Assembly (NCBI RefSeq): GCF_024706985.1
Contig: NZ_JAMCCX010000083.1
Coordinates: forward strand, 1-64,000
DNA from: Alicyclobacillus sp. SP_1
Lineage (GTDB): Bacteria; Bacillota; Bacilli; Alicyclobacillales; Alicyclobacillaceae
Length of the DNA: 64,000 nucleotides
Reading direction: 5' to 3'
Of this stretch, positions 1 through 9,392 are shown one piece after another. The translations under genes were made by a program, and so were the position numbers. Under the pieces are notes generated by a model. The model had not been told where the DNA came from and did no database searches. It saw nothing but the letters and a program-made list of their open reading frames with translations. Each line of letters opens with the position of its first letter. The first letter of the stretch is position 1.

Positions 1-1135
1 GCCAAGGCTTTTCGCTCTCACCAGAAACGGCGTCTTCAAGGTTCTGCTTGATGCGATTACCTAACTGCGTTGTAGTGCTAAGGTTTTTTGATACATCCCA
101 TGGATTCTTCAGGTGTTCTAAAACATCTGCCGCAATAATGTAATCAAAGTACTCCAAAGGATACGCAAGCGGTTCCTCAGCGTCCATAGCACTGACAGTG
201 CAAAATGTCGATGCAACGTCAGCACTATTATGATTCAATTCAATGCCATGCAGTTCAGAATTTGGATAGTAATTTTTAATTTGCAGCAAGGTCGCACCAC
301 ATGCACAGCCGACCTCTAAGATTTTAAGTTCATCTGTCTTCTCGTGTCTATCCATAAGTTGGATAATTTCATGGCGTATCAGCATTGAATAGGATGGATT
401 AAATCCCCATTTAGCAATAAATTTTCGACTATTTGATGTCATTAATTCGTTATACAAAACAGGATCTTCTCGAAAAGTCGCGGAGCCAAAGTGATGAACA
501 AACACATCCTTACATACCACCAGGTCGTACCCCGCTTTTATTATCCGGATCGAAAGGTCATCATCTTCGAAGTTCCCGGGCGAAAACCTTTCGTCTAGTC
601 CACCCACATGATCAATTACGCTCCGCTTGATTAATATACAAAACCCTACAAGTTTCAATCTCCTCTCCCATACCTTATAATTTTCCACACGTATCTTTGC
701 TGCGTAAAGCTGCATTTCGTTTATATCGTCACCGTAGTTCGTTTCTATAGCCTGATAATTCGAAGCGTTATTTGTGACCGGCCCAACTGCGCCAATCGTG
801 TTTGAGCTATATAGACAGGAGATCAGTGAGTCCAACCAATGCTCAGTCACTACGACATCGTTATTGAGCAACAGGATATTCTGCCCCTGCGATTGGGCAA
901 TTCCTTGATTACATCCCGCAGGAAAACCTACGTTACTCGCGTTAAAAATAGGCGAGATATCCGTCTGGCGTAGCAACCACTCCTTGGTACCATCTGTAGA
1001 ACAATTGTCAACAACAATGATCTCATACGTATTCGGGGTCGTCCATCGACGAATGCTCTCAATGCATAGTCGTGTGAAGGCCAATTTATTATGTGTTAGG
1101 ATGACAATGCTTGTTATACACGCATGTTCCGACAT
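1..1135 (-). CDS. Glycosyltransferase family 2 / methyltransferase fusion, 3' truncated by window edge
   Basis: The gene starts with ATG at 1135 behind AAGGAG and runs off the left edge, so at least 378 residues are visible. The first ~260 residues read as a GT-A fold family 2 glycosyltransferase: a start of the type SIVILTHNK, then VVDNCSTDGT, the acceptor-side NVGFPAGCNQG, LLLNNDV, and FEDDDLSIR. From about residue 290 a class I SAM-dependent methyltransferase begins, with ILEVGCACGATL as motif I and a later YIIAADVLEHL typical of Methyltransf_11/23 proteins. Such fusions transfer a sugar and modify it, or act successively on surface glycans. It lies downstream of a second glycosyltransferase and the flagellin block, which suggests flagellin or S-layer glycosylation (inference). 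The stop codon is outside the window. Confidence 0.85.
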   Translation of the reverse strand, partial: MSEHACITSIVILTHNKLAFTRLCIESIRRWTTPNTYEIIVVDNCSTDGTKEWLLRQTDISPIFNASNVGFPAGCNQGIAQSQGQNILLLNNDVVVTEHWLDSLISCLYSSNTIGAVGPVTNNASNYQAIETNYGDDINEMQLYAAKIRVENYKVWERRLKLVGFCILIKRSVIDHVGGLDERFSPGNFEDDDLSIRIIKAGYDLVVCKDVFVHHFGSATFREDPVLYNELMTSNSRKFIAKWGFNPSYSMLIRHEIIQLMDRHEKTDELKILEVGCACGATLLQIKNYYPNSELHGIELNHNSADVASTFCTVSAMDAEEPLAYPLEYFDYIIAADVLEHLKNPWDVSKNLSTTTQLGNRIKQNLEDAVSGESEKPW

Positions 1136-1282
1136 TCTTCAGATCTCCTTATTTTAAACTAATCAAGGGCATGTAGCCATCCATATCACAAATCCGCGAA
1201 ACTCGGTACAGCTTGGCTCAAATATAGTATATATTACGAATTACTAGCGGCCGTGGACGACGTCCACAGTCTCGCACAAACG

Positions 1283-3553
1283 CTAGCTCCCCACGCGCCT
1301 CCATGTCTCCGACCAAGTCTTCCAGAAATCTAACATCGATGAATGGTCGTCCGCTATAGAGTCCGGCTTAAGAAACCATCGAACAGCCACCTTGTAATAG
1401 TAGGCGTAAGATAGGTCGGCTTCTCGGGAACCATCGACGTTTGGATTTAGCGACGACCTAATAAAGGTTATCAAATTCTCCAAATCTTCAATAGATTTTC
1501 TCATGTTTTCGTATTTGCATTGCTCATAATATGACAATATTTGAGTAGTGAGTGTCACTCCTCGGTCATGAAGGGATGCCAATTGCAAGTGAAAAGGCAT
1601 ACTTCTAACCGAAGTTTGAAGATAAATGTCACTCGCTCGCATAGTAACACCTCCAATTTCCGCACTTTTGAGCGCAATTGAAGCAAATTCCTGGTTTTGA
1701 TCAACCTTCCAAAGCTCTAAAATATTCCTCAGTGTTATCGAGTCTGGATATTCCTCTAAACCGAGTAGCAACAACTGCACCGCTTTCATTCTATCGTTGC
1801 AGCGCAGTGCCATATCACACTCTAGAAGTATTCGTCTTACTGTGACTGAGCCTGCCATAGCCCTACTCAACTGCCTGTTAGCATCCTCATAGCACTTCTT
1901 TGTGAATGCATCTAAAGCCAGAAACTCGTTTTCCCAAGGAATCTCACCTTGCCACGAGACACCCTTAAGTTGAATAAGAGTGTCTTTGTACTGGAGATAC
2001 TCAAAGACCTCTTCACGATCCGGGGCATTCGGGAGCCAACTCGACAAGATCTGTGTCGCATTCATGCAAACGAGATCTCTCACAAACGAACAAATAGGAG
2101 CTCCCTTCCAGCCAGCTTCAAAATAATCTTTGAGCTCTTGTTCCCTTGGACTACGCGGTTCTATGTTACCAATATCAAGGCTGTTCTCTATTGCGACAAT
2201 GCGCCGCCACAACCTATACTCCACTTCGTCGTCAACTTGAAGTTCTTCGTAACACGATTTGGGATTTTCGCGACATTTGACCGCAATTTTGGCCCTCTTC
2301 GTAACCCAATTGGCGCCGATTCTTGCTTCGACTCGCGTAACGACTTCCATAGCATCCGGCAAATCACTTACACAATAAGCCTCCGCATAGTTGCAAAGTG
2401 TCTGGAAGTCAGTGATTCTACTTTCTATTTCACTTCGAAGAAAATCCGTATCCCGCGGTAACAAGTCAAACAAATGTAATATGAGCAAATCTTGGTTTGG
2501 GTTTTCTAAGAATGATTTAAAATAAGAGTCTCGCGCACTTTCTTTGTCTCCTACCAACGACCAAGCTCGGCCGAGAAACAGAGACGGTAAATATGTCCCC
2601 ATCCCCTTCACTAAATCAAAAAGCGCTTCGGGAGGGTCACCCAAGGAGTGGGCTCGTGTAAGCGGGGCGATGGCGGAACCGGGTGACTTCGTCTGAACGA
2701 GCAGCATGCCCAACCTAGAATGAAACTCGGCCAATTCAGGATATATATTACAATATCGTTTCGCTACCAGAATGGCCTCGTCTTTTCTCCCCAGTCCATC
2801 TAAGCACGACACATGAAATACAAAAATTCTAGCAACAATGTGGTCCCATTTTGACGAGTGCATCTCGGCTATTATCTTTATACTTTCCTCAATAAGGTCC
2901 AACGATTGTTTATATTCACCTAGACGGACATATTCCGCAATGAGGTTGGAACGCTGATATAAATCCTGCGGATTTCTCTGCAATTCAGTCCTTATCAATC
3001 GCACATTACGTGCTGACTTGTCCTTAGCATGTACTACCTTATTGATATATCCGAGATGGTGAATGTCTAGATCCAATTTCTCAATCGATTTCTGAGCATT
3101 TAAAATGGCACCCGCCACTTGTTCATGAACAGAACCCGTGTACATATAACCGCGGCGAAAGATGCGAACCACCATTACAGGACGCGTTCCTACTAATTTG
3201 TTCCCGTTATCAACATAGTTTTGTATGTTTACCATAAAACCATCTGCAGCAGAATCTTCTAGGGAAGTCCTTAGTTTCTGTTTTTTAGAGGAATCCAGCC
3301 ACTCGTCCGCGTCGATAACCAGGACGAAATCCCCACTTGCATACCTCAAAGATTCATTTCTTGCGGCAGAAAAATCATGACTCCATTCGTAATCAAAGAC
3401 TTTGTCTGTGTAGGCTTTAGCGATTTCCCTTGTAGAATCCTTCGAACCAGTATCCACTACTATAATTTCATCCGCTATCCCCACAAGAGATTCTAGGCAG
3501 CGGGCCAAGGTCAACTCCTCATCCCGAACGATAAGACATGCTGAGAGTAGCAC
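1283..3553 (-). CDS. TPR-containing family 2 glycosyltransferase
   Basis: The N-terminal ~230 residues are a family 2 glycosyltransferase of the SunS/WaaE-like type: SACLIVRDEE, IIVVDTGSKDST, and VLVIDADEWL. The DADEW metal-binding motif and the later HHLGY are typical of this subgroup. The remaining ~520 residues are helical and TPR-like (for example residues 250-340), as in long Bacilli glycosyltransferases that bind protein acceptors. I place the start at GTG 3553 because AAGAAGGTG lies 8 bases upstream; a TTG at 3559 is also in frame. Downstream is the GT/methyltransferase fusion and upstream the fliT-like and fliD genes, all on the same strand. Transfer of sugar to flagellin or another surface protein is an inference from this position. 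AT content appears higher than in the housekeeping genes to the right. Confidence 0.85.
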   Translation of the reverse strand: MLLSACLIVRDEELTLARCLESLVGIADEIIVVDTGSKDSTREIAKAYTDKVFDYEWSHDFSAARNESLRYASGDFVLVIDADEWLDSSKKQKLRTSLEDSAADGFMVNIQNYVDNGNKLVGTRPVMVVRIFRRGYMYTGSVHEQVAGAILNAQKSIEKLDLDIHHLGYINKVVHAKDKSARNVRLIRTELQRNPQDLYQRSNLIAEYVRLGEYKQSLDLIEESIKIIAEMHSSKWDHIVARIFVFHVSCLDGLGRKDEAILVAKRYCNIYPELAEFHSRLGMLLVQTKSPGSAIAPLTRAHSLGDPPEALFDLVKGMGTYLPSLFLGRAWSLVGDKESARDSYFKSFLENPNQDLLILHLFDLLPRDTDFLRSEIESRITDFQTLCNYAEAYCVSDLPDAMEVVTRVEARIGANWVTKRAKIAVKCRENPKSCYEELQVDDEVEYRLWRRIVAIENSLDIGNIEPRSPREQELKDYFEAGWKGAPICSFVRDLVCMNATQILSSWLPNAPDREEVFEYLQYKDTLIQLKGVSWQGEIPWENEFLALDAFTKKCYEDANRQLSRAMAGSVTVRRILLECDMALRCNDRMKAVQLLLLGLEEYPDSITLRNILELWKVDQNQEFASIALKSAEIGGVTMRASDIYLQTSVRSMPFHLQLASLHDRGVTLTTQILSYYEQCKYENMRKSIEDLENLITFIRSSLNPNVDGSREADLSYAYYYKVAVRWFLKPDSIADDHSSMLDFWKTWSETWRRVGS

Positions 3554-3624
3554 GCACAAAGCACCTTCTTCTTAATTGATTTTCGAGAAATTGGATGAAA
3601 GCCCGCAATTTCAAGACAAAGTGC

Positions 3625-3936
3625 TCATTTCCCATTTACTAATTGCGAAAAACGATACGCTCGGTGGGCATGAAGTTGGGAAACGTATGCGGTGAACTCC
3701 GACTGCATGTCCTCTACCATATGTTGGATTCGAGTGATAATCAATTGCGTACATTCAGAGGCTGTCTCTATATCGAGCAGTGACAAAGTGACGCCGCCCT
3801 GGACGCAACGCTCAATCAAGTCCATACGATGCTGAAGCAAGACAAACACATCGACAAATCGTCTATTATCTAAGGCCTCGAGTATCATTGAGCCGAGAAG
3901 ATGAACTCGCTCAAAATGTTCGTCCGCTGTTTCCAT
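3625..3936 (-). CDS. FliT-like flagellar chaperone/hypothetical protein
   Basis: A short helical protein of 103 residues from ATG 3936, preceded by GGGGGTG. An upstream TTG at 3954 overlaps the fliD stop. It lies immediately downstream of fliD, where Bacilli carry fliS and fliT, and its length and all-helical, charged character fit a FliT-like FliD export chaperone. No diagnostic motif is visible, so the assignment is mostly positional. A recognisable fliS is not found between this gene and fliD. Confidence 0.5.
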   Translation of the reverse strand: METADEHFERVHLLGSMILEALDNRRFVDVFVLLQHRMDLIERCVQGGVTLSLLDIETASECTQLIITRIQHMVEDMQSEFTAYVSQLHAHRAYRFSQLVNGK

Positions 3937-3950
3937 CTTTTCACCCCCAC

Positions 3951-5492
3951 TCAAAGGGTCGTACTTGTCGAAGATGAAGTACTGGAGGACGAACTGCCGC
4001 CCATCAACGCAGCCAACTGTTGCATTTGCGATTGCGATTGTTGCATCGCGAGATTCAACTGATTCAATTGCTTCGTAAAGTCATCGACCTGCTGCTGTAT
4101 CTGTGAGTTAACCTGAGTCAAGTAACTTTGAATATTTTGTTGCTGTGCTTGCAAAGAATTAATGTCACTCTGCAAAGGACTAACTTGATTATCGCTACCC
4201 ACTAGATACGTGTTCAGTGTAGCATTCATATTTCCCAAAATACTACCTGTCTGGGGTATGGCTGTGCTTGCGTTCATCTGAACAACGCCAAACAATTGTT
4301 CCACAGCTTGAGGGTTACTAGTCATTGCATTCTCAAACATCGTTTGCCCACTCTGGAGGGTGCCCGTAAACGTTGAACCAGCAAAGCTGTAGCCAGAGGA
4401 AGACTGAAATTGCAAATTTCCATTGGTCGGATTTACTACGATGCCTATCGATGAAAGGGAGTTAACGGCAGCAGAGCTGGTACTTATGACATCATTCAGG
4501 GTCGATGGCAACTGAGATAGCAAATTATTCGCATTGACGTCCGTAAATAAAGGACCGGTCGTCGGAGCACTGGATGAACCAGAACCCGCCTGGTAAGATG
4601 TGTCTTTATGGAGCAAATTAATAAGTGTGTTGTAAGCATCCATCCACGTCTTAACCGCCGTAACACTTGACGATGGGTTTGAGGCGATAGTCAGGGTCGC
4701 TGACTGGGAGGACGACACCAGCTGCGAAACGTTAATCACAACATTCGGGATGGCATTCGAGAAGCTATCTGTGCTCGATGTGAAAGACTGTCCGTCAATC
4801 GTCATGTCGGCGTTGGTCGCGGTACTTTCGTTGGCGAATCCAAATTGACCGGATGACGAGCCTGAGACAGTGTCCGAAATTGTAAACCCATTGGCAGTTC
4901 CAGTCTGAGAAGAAGAGAGGGACAACGCATATCCGTTCGACGTGTCAAGCACTTGGGCTTGCACACCTGTAGAACTCGTATCAGCGTTAATCGCTTGGCT
5001 GATGCTCTCCAGACTCTCCCCAGAGGTCACACTAATAGAAGCGCTCGAGTTACTGGAACCTGAAACTGGCGTTAACGTCAATGTTCCCGCTGACAGGGTC
5101 GATGTTCCAGACGCCGATGTCTGTAAATTCGCAGTTTGAATGGATGTCTGGTAGCCAGCCAAGCTAGTCACCGAAATGCTGTAAGACCCAACCTGAGCTC
5201 CTGCACTGGTCGTTGCGGTAAAGGCGGTGGTATCGCTCGATGTTGCGGTTACAGAGTTCCAGTTTTGAGAGCTAGCAAGAGTTTGAGTTGCAGTTTGAAA
5301 TGTTTGAAGAGCCGTCTGCAAATCAGAGAGGGCACTTTCCGAGGTTTGCAAGCTATCAATCTGTTGCTGCGGCTGTACCGTCAGTTCTTGCTCCAAGGCT
5401 TGCTGCATGGCCTGCGTATACTGCGTCACAGGGAGTCCAACGCCGCCAGGATTGGAAATCGTATTAATGGCCTGTAATGGATTAAAGGACAC
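3951..5492 (-). CDS. fliD: Flagellar filament capping protein FliD
   Basis: FliD (HAP2) forms the pentameric cap that promotes flagellin polymerisation at the filament tip. The 513-residue product has the FliD N-terminal signature (G-G-[IV]-x(n)-Q-x-L, then coiled-coil QTALQTFQTA) and the GSYSISVTSLA segment around residue 115. A Ser/Thr/Gly-rich middle is followed by a C-terminal Gln-rich coiled coil (about residues 430-490) beginning at LQSDINSLQ, as in FliD_C. The start is GTG 5492, six bases after GGGGAGG; an upstream TTG-type start would add eight residues without a site. The stop overlaps the following FliT-like frame. The gene is separated from hag by a strong hairpin. Confidence 0.93.
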   Translation of the reverse strand: MSFNPLQAINTISNPGGVGLPVTQYTQAMQQALEQELTVQPQQQIDSLQTSESALSDLQTALQTFQTATQTLASSQNWNSVTATSSDTTAFTATTSAGAQVGSYSISVTSLAGYQTSIQTANLQTSASGTSTLSAGTLTLTPVSGSSNSSASISVTSGESLESISQAINADTSSTGVQAQVLDTSNGYALSLSSSQTGTANGFTISDTVSGSSSGQFGFANESTATNADMTIDGQSFTSSTDSFSNAIPNVVINVSQLVSSSQSATLTIASNPSSSVTAVKTWMDAYNTLINLLHKDTSYQAGSGSSSAPTTGPLFTDVNANNLLSQLPSTLNDVISTSSAAVNSLSSIGIVVNPTNGNLQFQSSSGYSFAGSTFTGTLQSGQTMFENAMTSNPQAVEQLFGVVQMNASTAIPQTGSILGNMNATLNTYLVGSDNQVSPLQSDINSLQAQQQNIQSYLTQVNSQIQQQVDDFTKQLNQLNLAMQQSQSQMQQLAALMGGSSSSSTSSSTSTTL

Positions 5493-5525
5493 GTGATACC
5501 TCCCCTTTCCAAGCAAGATAGGCTA

Positions 5526-5550
5526 GTGGCCCACAACGTATGTGGGCCAC
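5526..5550 (-). terminator. Perfect 10-bp hairpin after hag
   Basis: GTGGCCCACA and its exact complement flank a 5-base loop, 26 bases beyond the hag stop. The minus-strand tail is only weakly T-rich, so it could be an intrinsic terminator or a 3' stabilising stem that uncouples abundant flagellin mRNA from fliD. Confidence 0.6.
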
Positions 5551-5575
5551 CAACTGAACAACACAGCAACACGAA

Positions 5576-6412
5576 CTAGCTCAAGAGCTTCAAAATAGCA
5601 TCCGGTTGTTGCTGTGCCTGTGACAACATGGCGATGCCTACTTGATTCAGGACTTGCTGCTGACTGAAATTGGTGTATGTCTGCGCCATATTGGTATTTG
5701 TGATGGTCGAATCTGCATTTTGCAGATTTTCAGAAGAATTTTGAAGATTAGATATCGTGTAATTCAGTTGATCTTCGACCGCACCAACGTTCGCTTGATA
5801 CGCTGAGAGACTCGTAATGGCGGCTTGAACTGCGGAAATTGCCGCTTGAGCCGATGCCTGTGTGCTAATCGACACCCCAGACATACCCAAGGCAGATGAA
5901 GTGATAGTTGCCAAAGTAACCGTCAACTGCTGATCCGTTGTATCTTGTGCTCCTACCTGGAACGTTAGTCCCGTCGTTGCATAGTTGCCGTTTAACAGCG
6001 TCATGGTGTTGAACTGAGTATTTGACGCAATATCATTAATTTGGGTTGTCAAGGCAGTAAATTCTTGCTGCAAATTGTTCAAATCAGTCGACGTCTGCGT
6101 ACCGTTGGCCGCTTCGACGCTCAGCGTGTTCATCGTCTGGAGAATGCTCATCACTTGGTTCATTGCGCCACTGGCGGTCTGCAGCAAGCTAGTCGCATTC
6201 TGTGCATTTTGCGTAGCTTGATTGAGACCATCCACCTGCGAAGTCATCTGCTGAGAGATAGCATATCCCGCCGGATCGTCCGCTGCACTGTTAATACGAT
6301 TACCACTCGAAAGTTGCTGGTACGAGGTTTGCAACTGATTCTGAACGTAATTCAAATTGGACAGAATGTCAGATGCGGAGGAGTTGTTGTTAACGCTGAA
6401 TGAGATCCCCAT
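5576..6412 (-). CDS. hag: Flagellin
   Basis: A compact flagellin of 278 residues. The conserved D0/D1 N-terminus includes a QLSSGNRINSAADDPAG-type segment (residues 35-51), and the C-terminal D1/D0 helix contains NTNMAQTYTNFSQQQVLNQVG followed by a terminal LLS-like end. The central variable domain is very short, as in the Bacillus Hag minimal filament. The start ATG at 6412 follows AAGGGAG with a 9-base spacer. The central Ser/Thr-rich residues could be O-glycosylation targets of the adjacent glycosyltransferases (inference). A stem-loop separates it from flgL upstream, and another follows the gene, so the transcript may be made or processed separately. Confidence 0.95.
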   Translation of the reverse strand: MGISFSVNNNSSASDILSNLNYVQNQLQTSYQQLSSGNRINSAADDPAGYAISQQMTSQVDGLNQATQNAQNATSLLQTASGAMNQVMSILQTMNTLSVEAANGTQTSTDLNNLQQEFTALTTQINDIASNTQFNTMTLLNGNYATTGLTFQVGAQDTTDQQLTVTLATITSSALGMSGVSISTQASAQAAISAVQAAITSLSAYQANVGAVEDQLNYTISNLQNSSENLQNADSTITNTNMAQTYTNFSQQQVLNQVGIAMLSQAQQQPDAILKLLS

Positions 6413-6450
6413 TTTTGTAATCTCCCTTCGAAATATGATTCAAAATATAT

Positions 6451-6473
6451 AACAAGGAGTAACCTCCTGTGTT
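6451..6473 (-). promoter_or_regulatory. Stem-loop in the flgL-hag junction
   Basis: AACAAGGAG faces CTCCTGTGTT with one bulged base. On the minus strand the hairpin overlaps the flgL stop codon and lies about 40 bases before the hag start. It carries ACAGGAGG, resembling a CsrA-type GGA site, and a second GGGA lies in the hag Shine-Dalgarno. It may be an mRNA-processing or translational control element; a terminator T-run is absent. Confidence 0.35.
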
Positions 6474-7398
6474 ATCCATTCGGTAAAAAGCTCACTAGCG
6501 ACGGAAGAAGAACCTCTGAACCCATCTTTAAAGCAGCGGTAAAGACACTTTGATCCGTGTTGAATTGTGTAATGACTTGCGCCATGTTCGCGTCTTCCAA
6601 GTCCCCTTTATAGTTCGTGAGGACTGTTGAGTACTGCGACATCTGGCTTTGAAGTGATGTCAACCGCTTGATTCTGGCACCCACATCCGCGTTTGCATTC
6701 ACAACATTGCTCAGGTTCTCTTGGAGCGACGACAACAAGGAAGACATTGTGGATTGATTCGCATTCCCGGAGGAGAGCTGCGTAACCAAGCCGTCCAACG
6801 TACTTTGAAGAGTGTCTGAAGTACCGTTGGGGGCCGTATTCATAATTTGATCCGCAGTTACATTAATGGTGACATTTATAGATGACGAAACCTCAAGTTG
6901 AAGGTTCCCAGTAGCACTGGAGCTAACGGAAAAGCCGGTGGAATCTGCGGCACTGGATGACACCGGCGCACTAAGTGGTAGCGTCCCCCCAAACAGGTAT
7001 CGGGAGCCTTGAGTTGTATTGAGACTTTGATATATACCTCCAGCCAATTGCTTAATGGTTTCCCCGAGTGCTTCTTCGGAGGAAGACGTTTGATTGGTGG
7101 AGTTCATCGCCTCTACGACATAGGACTGAATGGACTGCAGGGACGATATCACTTGGTTTAAAGCCGAACTCGTAGAATTCATCCAAGTTAGGCCAGCGCT
7201 GATAGTATTCTCGTAGCCACTCGTCTGCGAAAGGGTTGCTCGCACGGACATATCTTGTGATACGGCCAATGGATTATCTTCCGGCATGTTCAAAACTTTC
7301 CCTGTAGAGAGCTCATTTTCGAGCGACTGCATCCGTTGATTGTCATTTGTAATATTGTATAGAAACGATTGAGTCATCATCTGCTGAGTGATTTGCAT
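6472..7398 (-). CDS. flgL: Flagellar hook-filament junction protein FlgL
   Basis: FlgL (HAP3) joins the hook-associated FlgK to the flagellin filament. The product has 308 residues, near the usual ~300. It shows the flagellin-like N-terminal helix with ITQQMMTQSFLYNI, NQRMQSLENELSTGKVLNMPEDNP (a FlgL hallmark, residues 20-43), and a flagellin-like C-terminal helix with YKGDLEDANMAQVITQFNTDQ. It lies 44 bases downstream of flgK in the usual flgK-flgL order. Serine/threonine-rich central segments are similar to those of the neighbouring FlgK and FliD. Confidence 0.93.
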   Translation of the reverse strand: MQITQQMMTQSFLYNITNDNQRMQSLENELSTGKVLNMPEDNPLAVSQDMSVRATLSQTSGYENTISAGLTWMNSTSSALNQVISSLQSIQSYVVEAMNSTNQTSSSEEALGETIKQLAGGIYQSLNTTQGSRYLFGGTLPLSAPVSSSAADSTGFSVSSSATGNLQLEVSSSINVTINVTADQIMNTAPNGTSDTLQSTLDGLVTQLSSGNANQSTMSSLLSSLQENLSNVVNANADVGARIKRLTSLQSQMSQYSTVLTNYKGDLEDANMAQVITQFNTDQSVFTAALKMGSEVLLPSLVSFLPNG

Positions 7399-7442
7399 CG
7401 AACGCTACCCCCTTCCCCAAAAGAAAGATTGATATAACGACT

Positions 7443-9017
7443 TCAAACGCTTTGTATCAACGTTTGCAGCATACTATTGAACACGCTAATAAATTTAGCT
7501 GCAGCATTATAGGAGTTTTGAAACTGAACCATAAGCGCCGCCTGCTGATTCATGTCCACACCAGAGACGGACTGTCGCAAGGTGGAACTTTGCTGAGCTA
7601 GCGCACTAGCTGTCGACTCGCTATTATTGACGCTCTGTGCCTCCACGCCAATTTGAGAGACTATTGAGGCCAGGGACTCATCGAATGTTCCACTACTGGA
7701 ATACGGAGCAGTAACTGCGTTATCTCCGGCGACACGAACATACTGCCAAGTGCCACTACCCGATTGACCAGCACTTTGCAGTTGGAACATAGCAGTAGCG
7801 TTGGAGTTCCCTTCCGGACCATCTGCCGCACCCCCCGCAGCGATGTCCGCCGTGGTAAAAGGCGTATTCGTGCTCGGGTCTGGCGCGGCTTGCAAAACAA
7901 CATTCCCGGCACTGTCGTTAGTCACCTCAAACAGGGGCGGCCCAGCTGTCCCTCCGAGTGTCAGCCCTTCCGCCTGTTGACTATTCACTTCCGAAGAAAA
8001 ATTATTTAGGAAATCGTTTACGCTCGCCAACGTGCGACTCGCGTCATCAAGCCCTTGAACATTTCCTGCAATGGCACCTGAGTTAATAGCGGATAACAAC
8101 GAATTGGAGGGTGAAGTAACCGAACCCTGTCCCGTATACCCGGACGAGGAAGGTAGATAATCCGACGTTTCTGACGGCGAGCTGGGCGGCTCGTTATATG
8201 CGGTCCAAACAACGTTGGTCCCGGTAATTGATGGATTCAAATCTTGATTGTATTCACTGGCAGTCCCGTTACCGCCAACCAGAGGGATGGCGTTAGCGCC
8301 ATTTCCCAAAAAGACGTTCACCGCACCGTTTGATTGAGTGGAATAAGTGATATTCGCGAGCTTCGCCATTTTATTCAGGAATTCTGCCCGCTGATCTAAG
8401 AGAGGATTCGGACTTTGACCAATTTGCGTCTGCATCGCAATCTGTTGATTGAGAGTCGCAACTTGCGCCGAGTACCCTACCAGTTCATTGACTTGACCTT
8501 CGATAGTTTGTGCCAATCCCTGCTGCTGCTGTTCCAACTGGCTGGTCACGGTTTCGAAGGTTTGGGCGACAGACTGCGCTTGTGAAATGACGGATTGTCG
8601 CGCAGCTGTATTGGTAGGATCCGTAGAGAGTGTCTGCCAAGACTGAAAGAACTGGTCGACTGCATTCTGCAGTCCACTGGACGACGGCTCGTTAATAATG
8701 CCCTGCAACTGGGTGAGGGTGGTCTGGTGCGCTTGATACATCGCCAAATAACCTTGATTGCTACGGTCTTGTGCATCCAGATATGCATTGGTCTGGCGTT
8801 GAATTTGGACAACCTGAGAGCCTTGTCCCATCTGCCCCACGGGAAGCGACTCGTTGTTCGCGGGAAAAGCTTGACTCTCGTCAATCACCGCATTCTCCAC
8901 TGCATATCCCGATGTACTGGCGTTGGCTATATTGTTGGATATGACATTTTCCGTCTGCTGTGCGGTCTCTAGCGCACTGACTCCAATGTTGAGAGCAAGA
9001 AATGTCGACGTCGGCAT
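7443..9017 (-). CDS. flgK: Flagellar hook-associated protein FlgK
   Basis: FlgK (HAP1) is the first junction protein distal to the hook. The 524-residue product begins MPTSTFLALNIGVSALETAQ and contains the rod/hook family motif NVISNNIANASTSGY (about residues 24-38). Its C-terminus, with SGVDMNQQAALMVQFQNSYNAAAKFISV, matches the conserved FlgK end. The start is ATG 9017 with AAAGGAGG seven bases upstream; the longer open frame to 9071 has no ribosome site. It follows the flgN-like chaperone gene and precedes flgL. Confidence 0.94.
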   Translation of the reverse strand: MPTSTFLALNIGVSALETAQQTENVISNNIANASTSGYAVENAVIDESQAFPANNESLPVGQMGQGSQVVQIQRQTNAYLDAQDRSNQGYLAMYQAHQTTLTQLQGIINEPSSSGLQNAVDQFFQSWQTLSTDPTNTAARQSVISQAQSVAQTFETVTSQLEQQQQGLAQTIEGQVNELVGYSAQVATLNQQIAMQTQIGQSPNPLLDQRAEFLNKMAKLANITYSTQSNGAVNVFLGNGANAIPLVGGNGTASEYNQDLNPSITGTNVVWTAYNEPPSSPSETSDYLPSSSGYTGQGSVTSPSNSLLSAINSGAIAGNVQGLDDASRTLASVNDFLNNFSSEVNSQQAEGLTLGGTAGPPLFEVTNDSAGNVVLQAAPDPSTNTPFTTADIAAGGAADGPEGNSNATAMFQLQSAGQSGSGTWQYVRVAGDNAVTAPYSSSGTFDESLASIVSQIGVEAQSVNNSESTASALAQQSSTLRQSVSGVDMNQQAALMVQFQNSYNAAAKFISVFNSMLQTLIQSV

Positions 9018-9077
9018 CTGCGTTCCTCCTTTCCGTCTACGCCACTGCAAAGGCTCGAAGATACAAATCAACCTGAC

Positions 9078-9392
9078 TCAGGCCTTCTGCGCATAAGCCC
9101 GATGTGGCGCGAGCACTCTGTTGAACTCATCAGAAACCGCCAAAGCTTGTTCCACCAGCTGTTGCTGAACCCCAACAGACTTGAGCAATTGAGTCATTCG
9201 AGCTCGGACTGAATCGTCCACAAGAGATTCCGGGATTGCTTGAAGGTACTGGCACTGCTTTACCACCAAGTCTACCAATCCATTACTTTCCATGCGGGTT
9301 AGCCTGTCCTGAATCTCTTGTGTAATACTTTCAATGCGTTCGAGAATCTCAAAAACTTCTGTTCGGCTCATTTCTGCATGCGTCTCGCTCAA
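9078..9392 (-). CDS. FlgN-like flagellar export chaperone
   Basis: A 104-residue helical protein between flgM and flgK, the position of flgN (yvyG in Bacillus). FlgN binds the C-termini of FlgK and FlgL before export. The helical heptad pattern (EVFEILERIESITQEIQDRLTRM) and length fit, although sequence identity to FlgN cannot be judged by eye. Translation probably starts at TTG 9392, whose bases overlap the flgM stop, with GGAG ten bases upstream, implying translational coupling. Confidence 0.65.
   Translation of the reverse strand: MSETHAEMSRTEVFEILERIESITQEIQDRLTRMESNGLVDLVVKQCQYLQAIPESLVDDSVRARMTQLLKSVGVQQQLVEQALAVSDEFNRVLAPHRAYAQKA

Noticed and set aside
1253-1267. GTGGAC-GAC-GTCCAC hairpin after the TPR glycosyltransferase gene
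   Set aside because: Six-base stem with three-base loop and no T-run; too weak to call a terminator.
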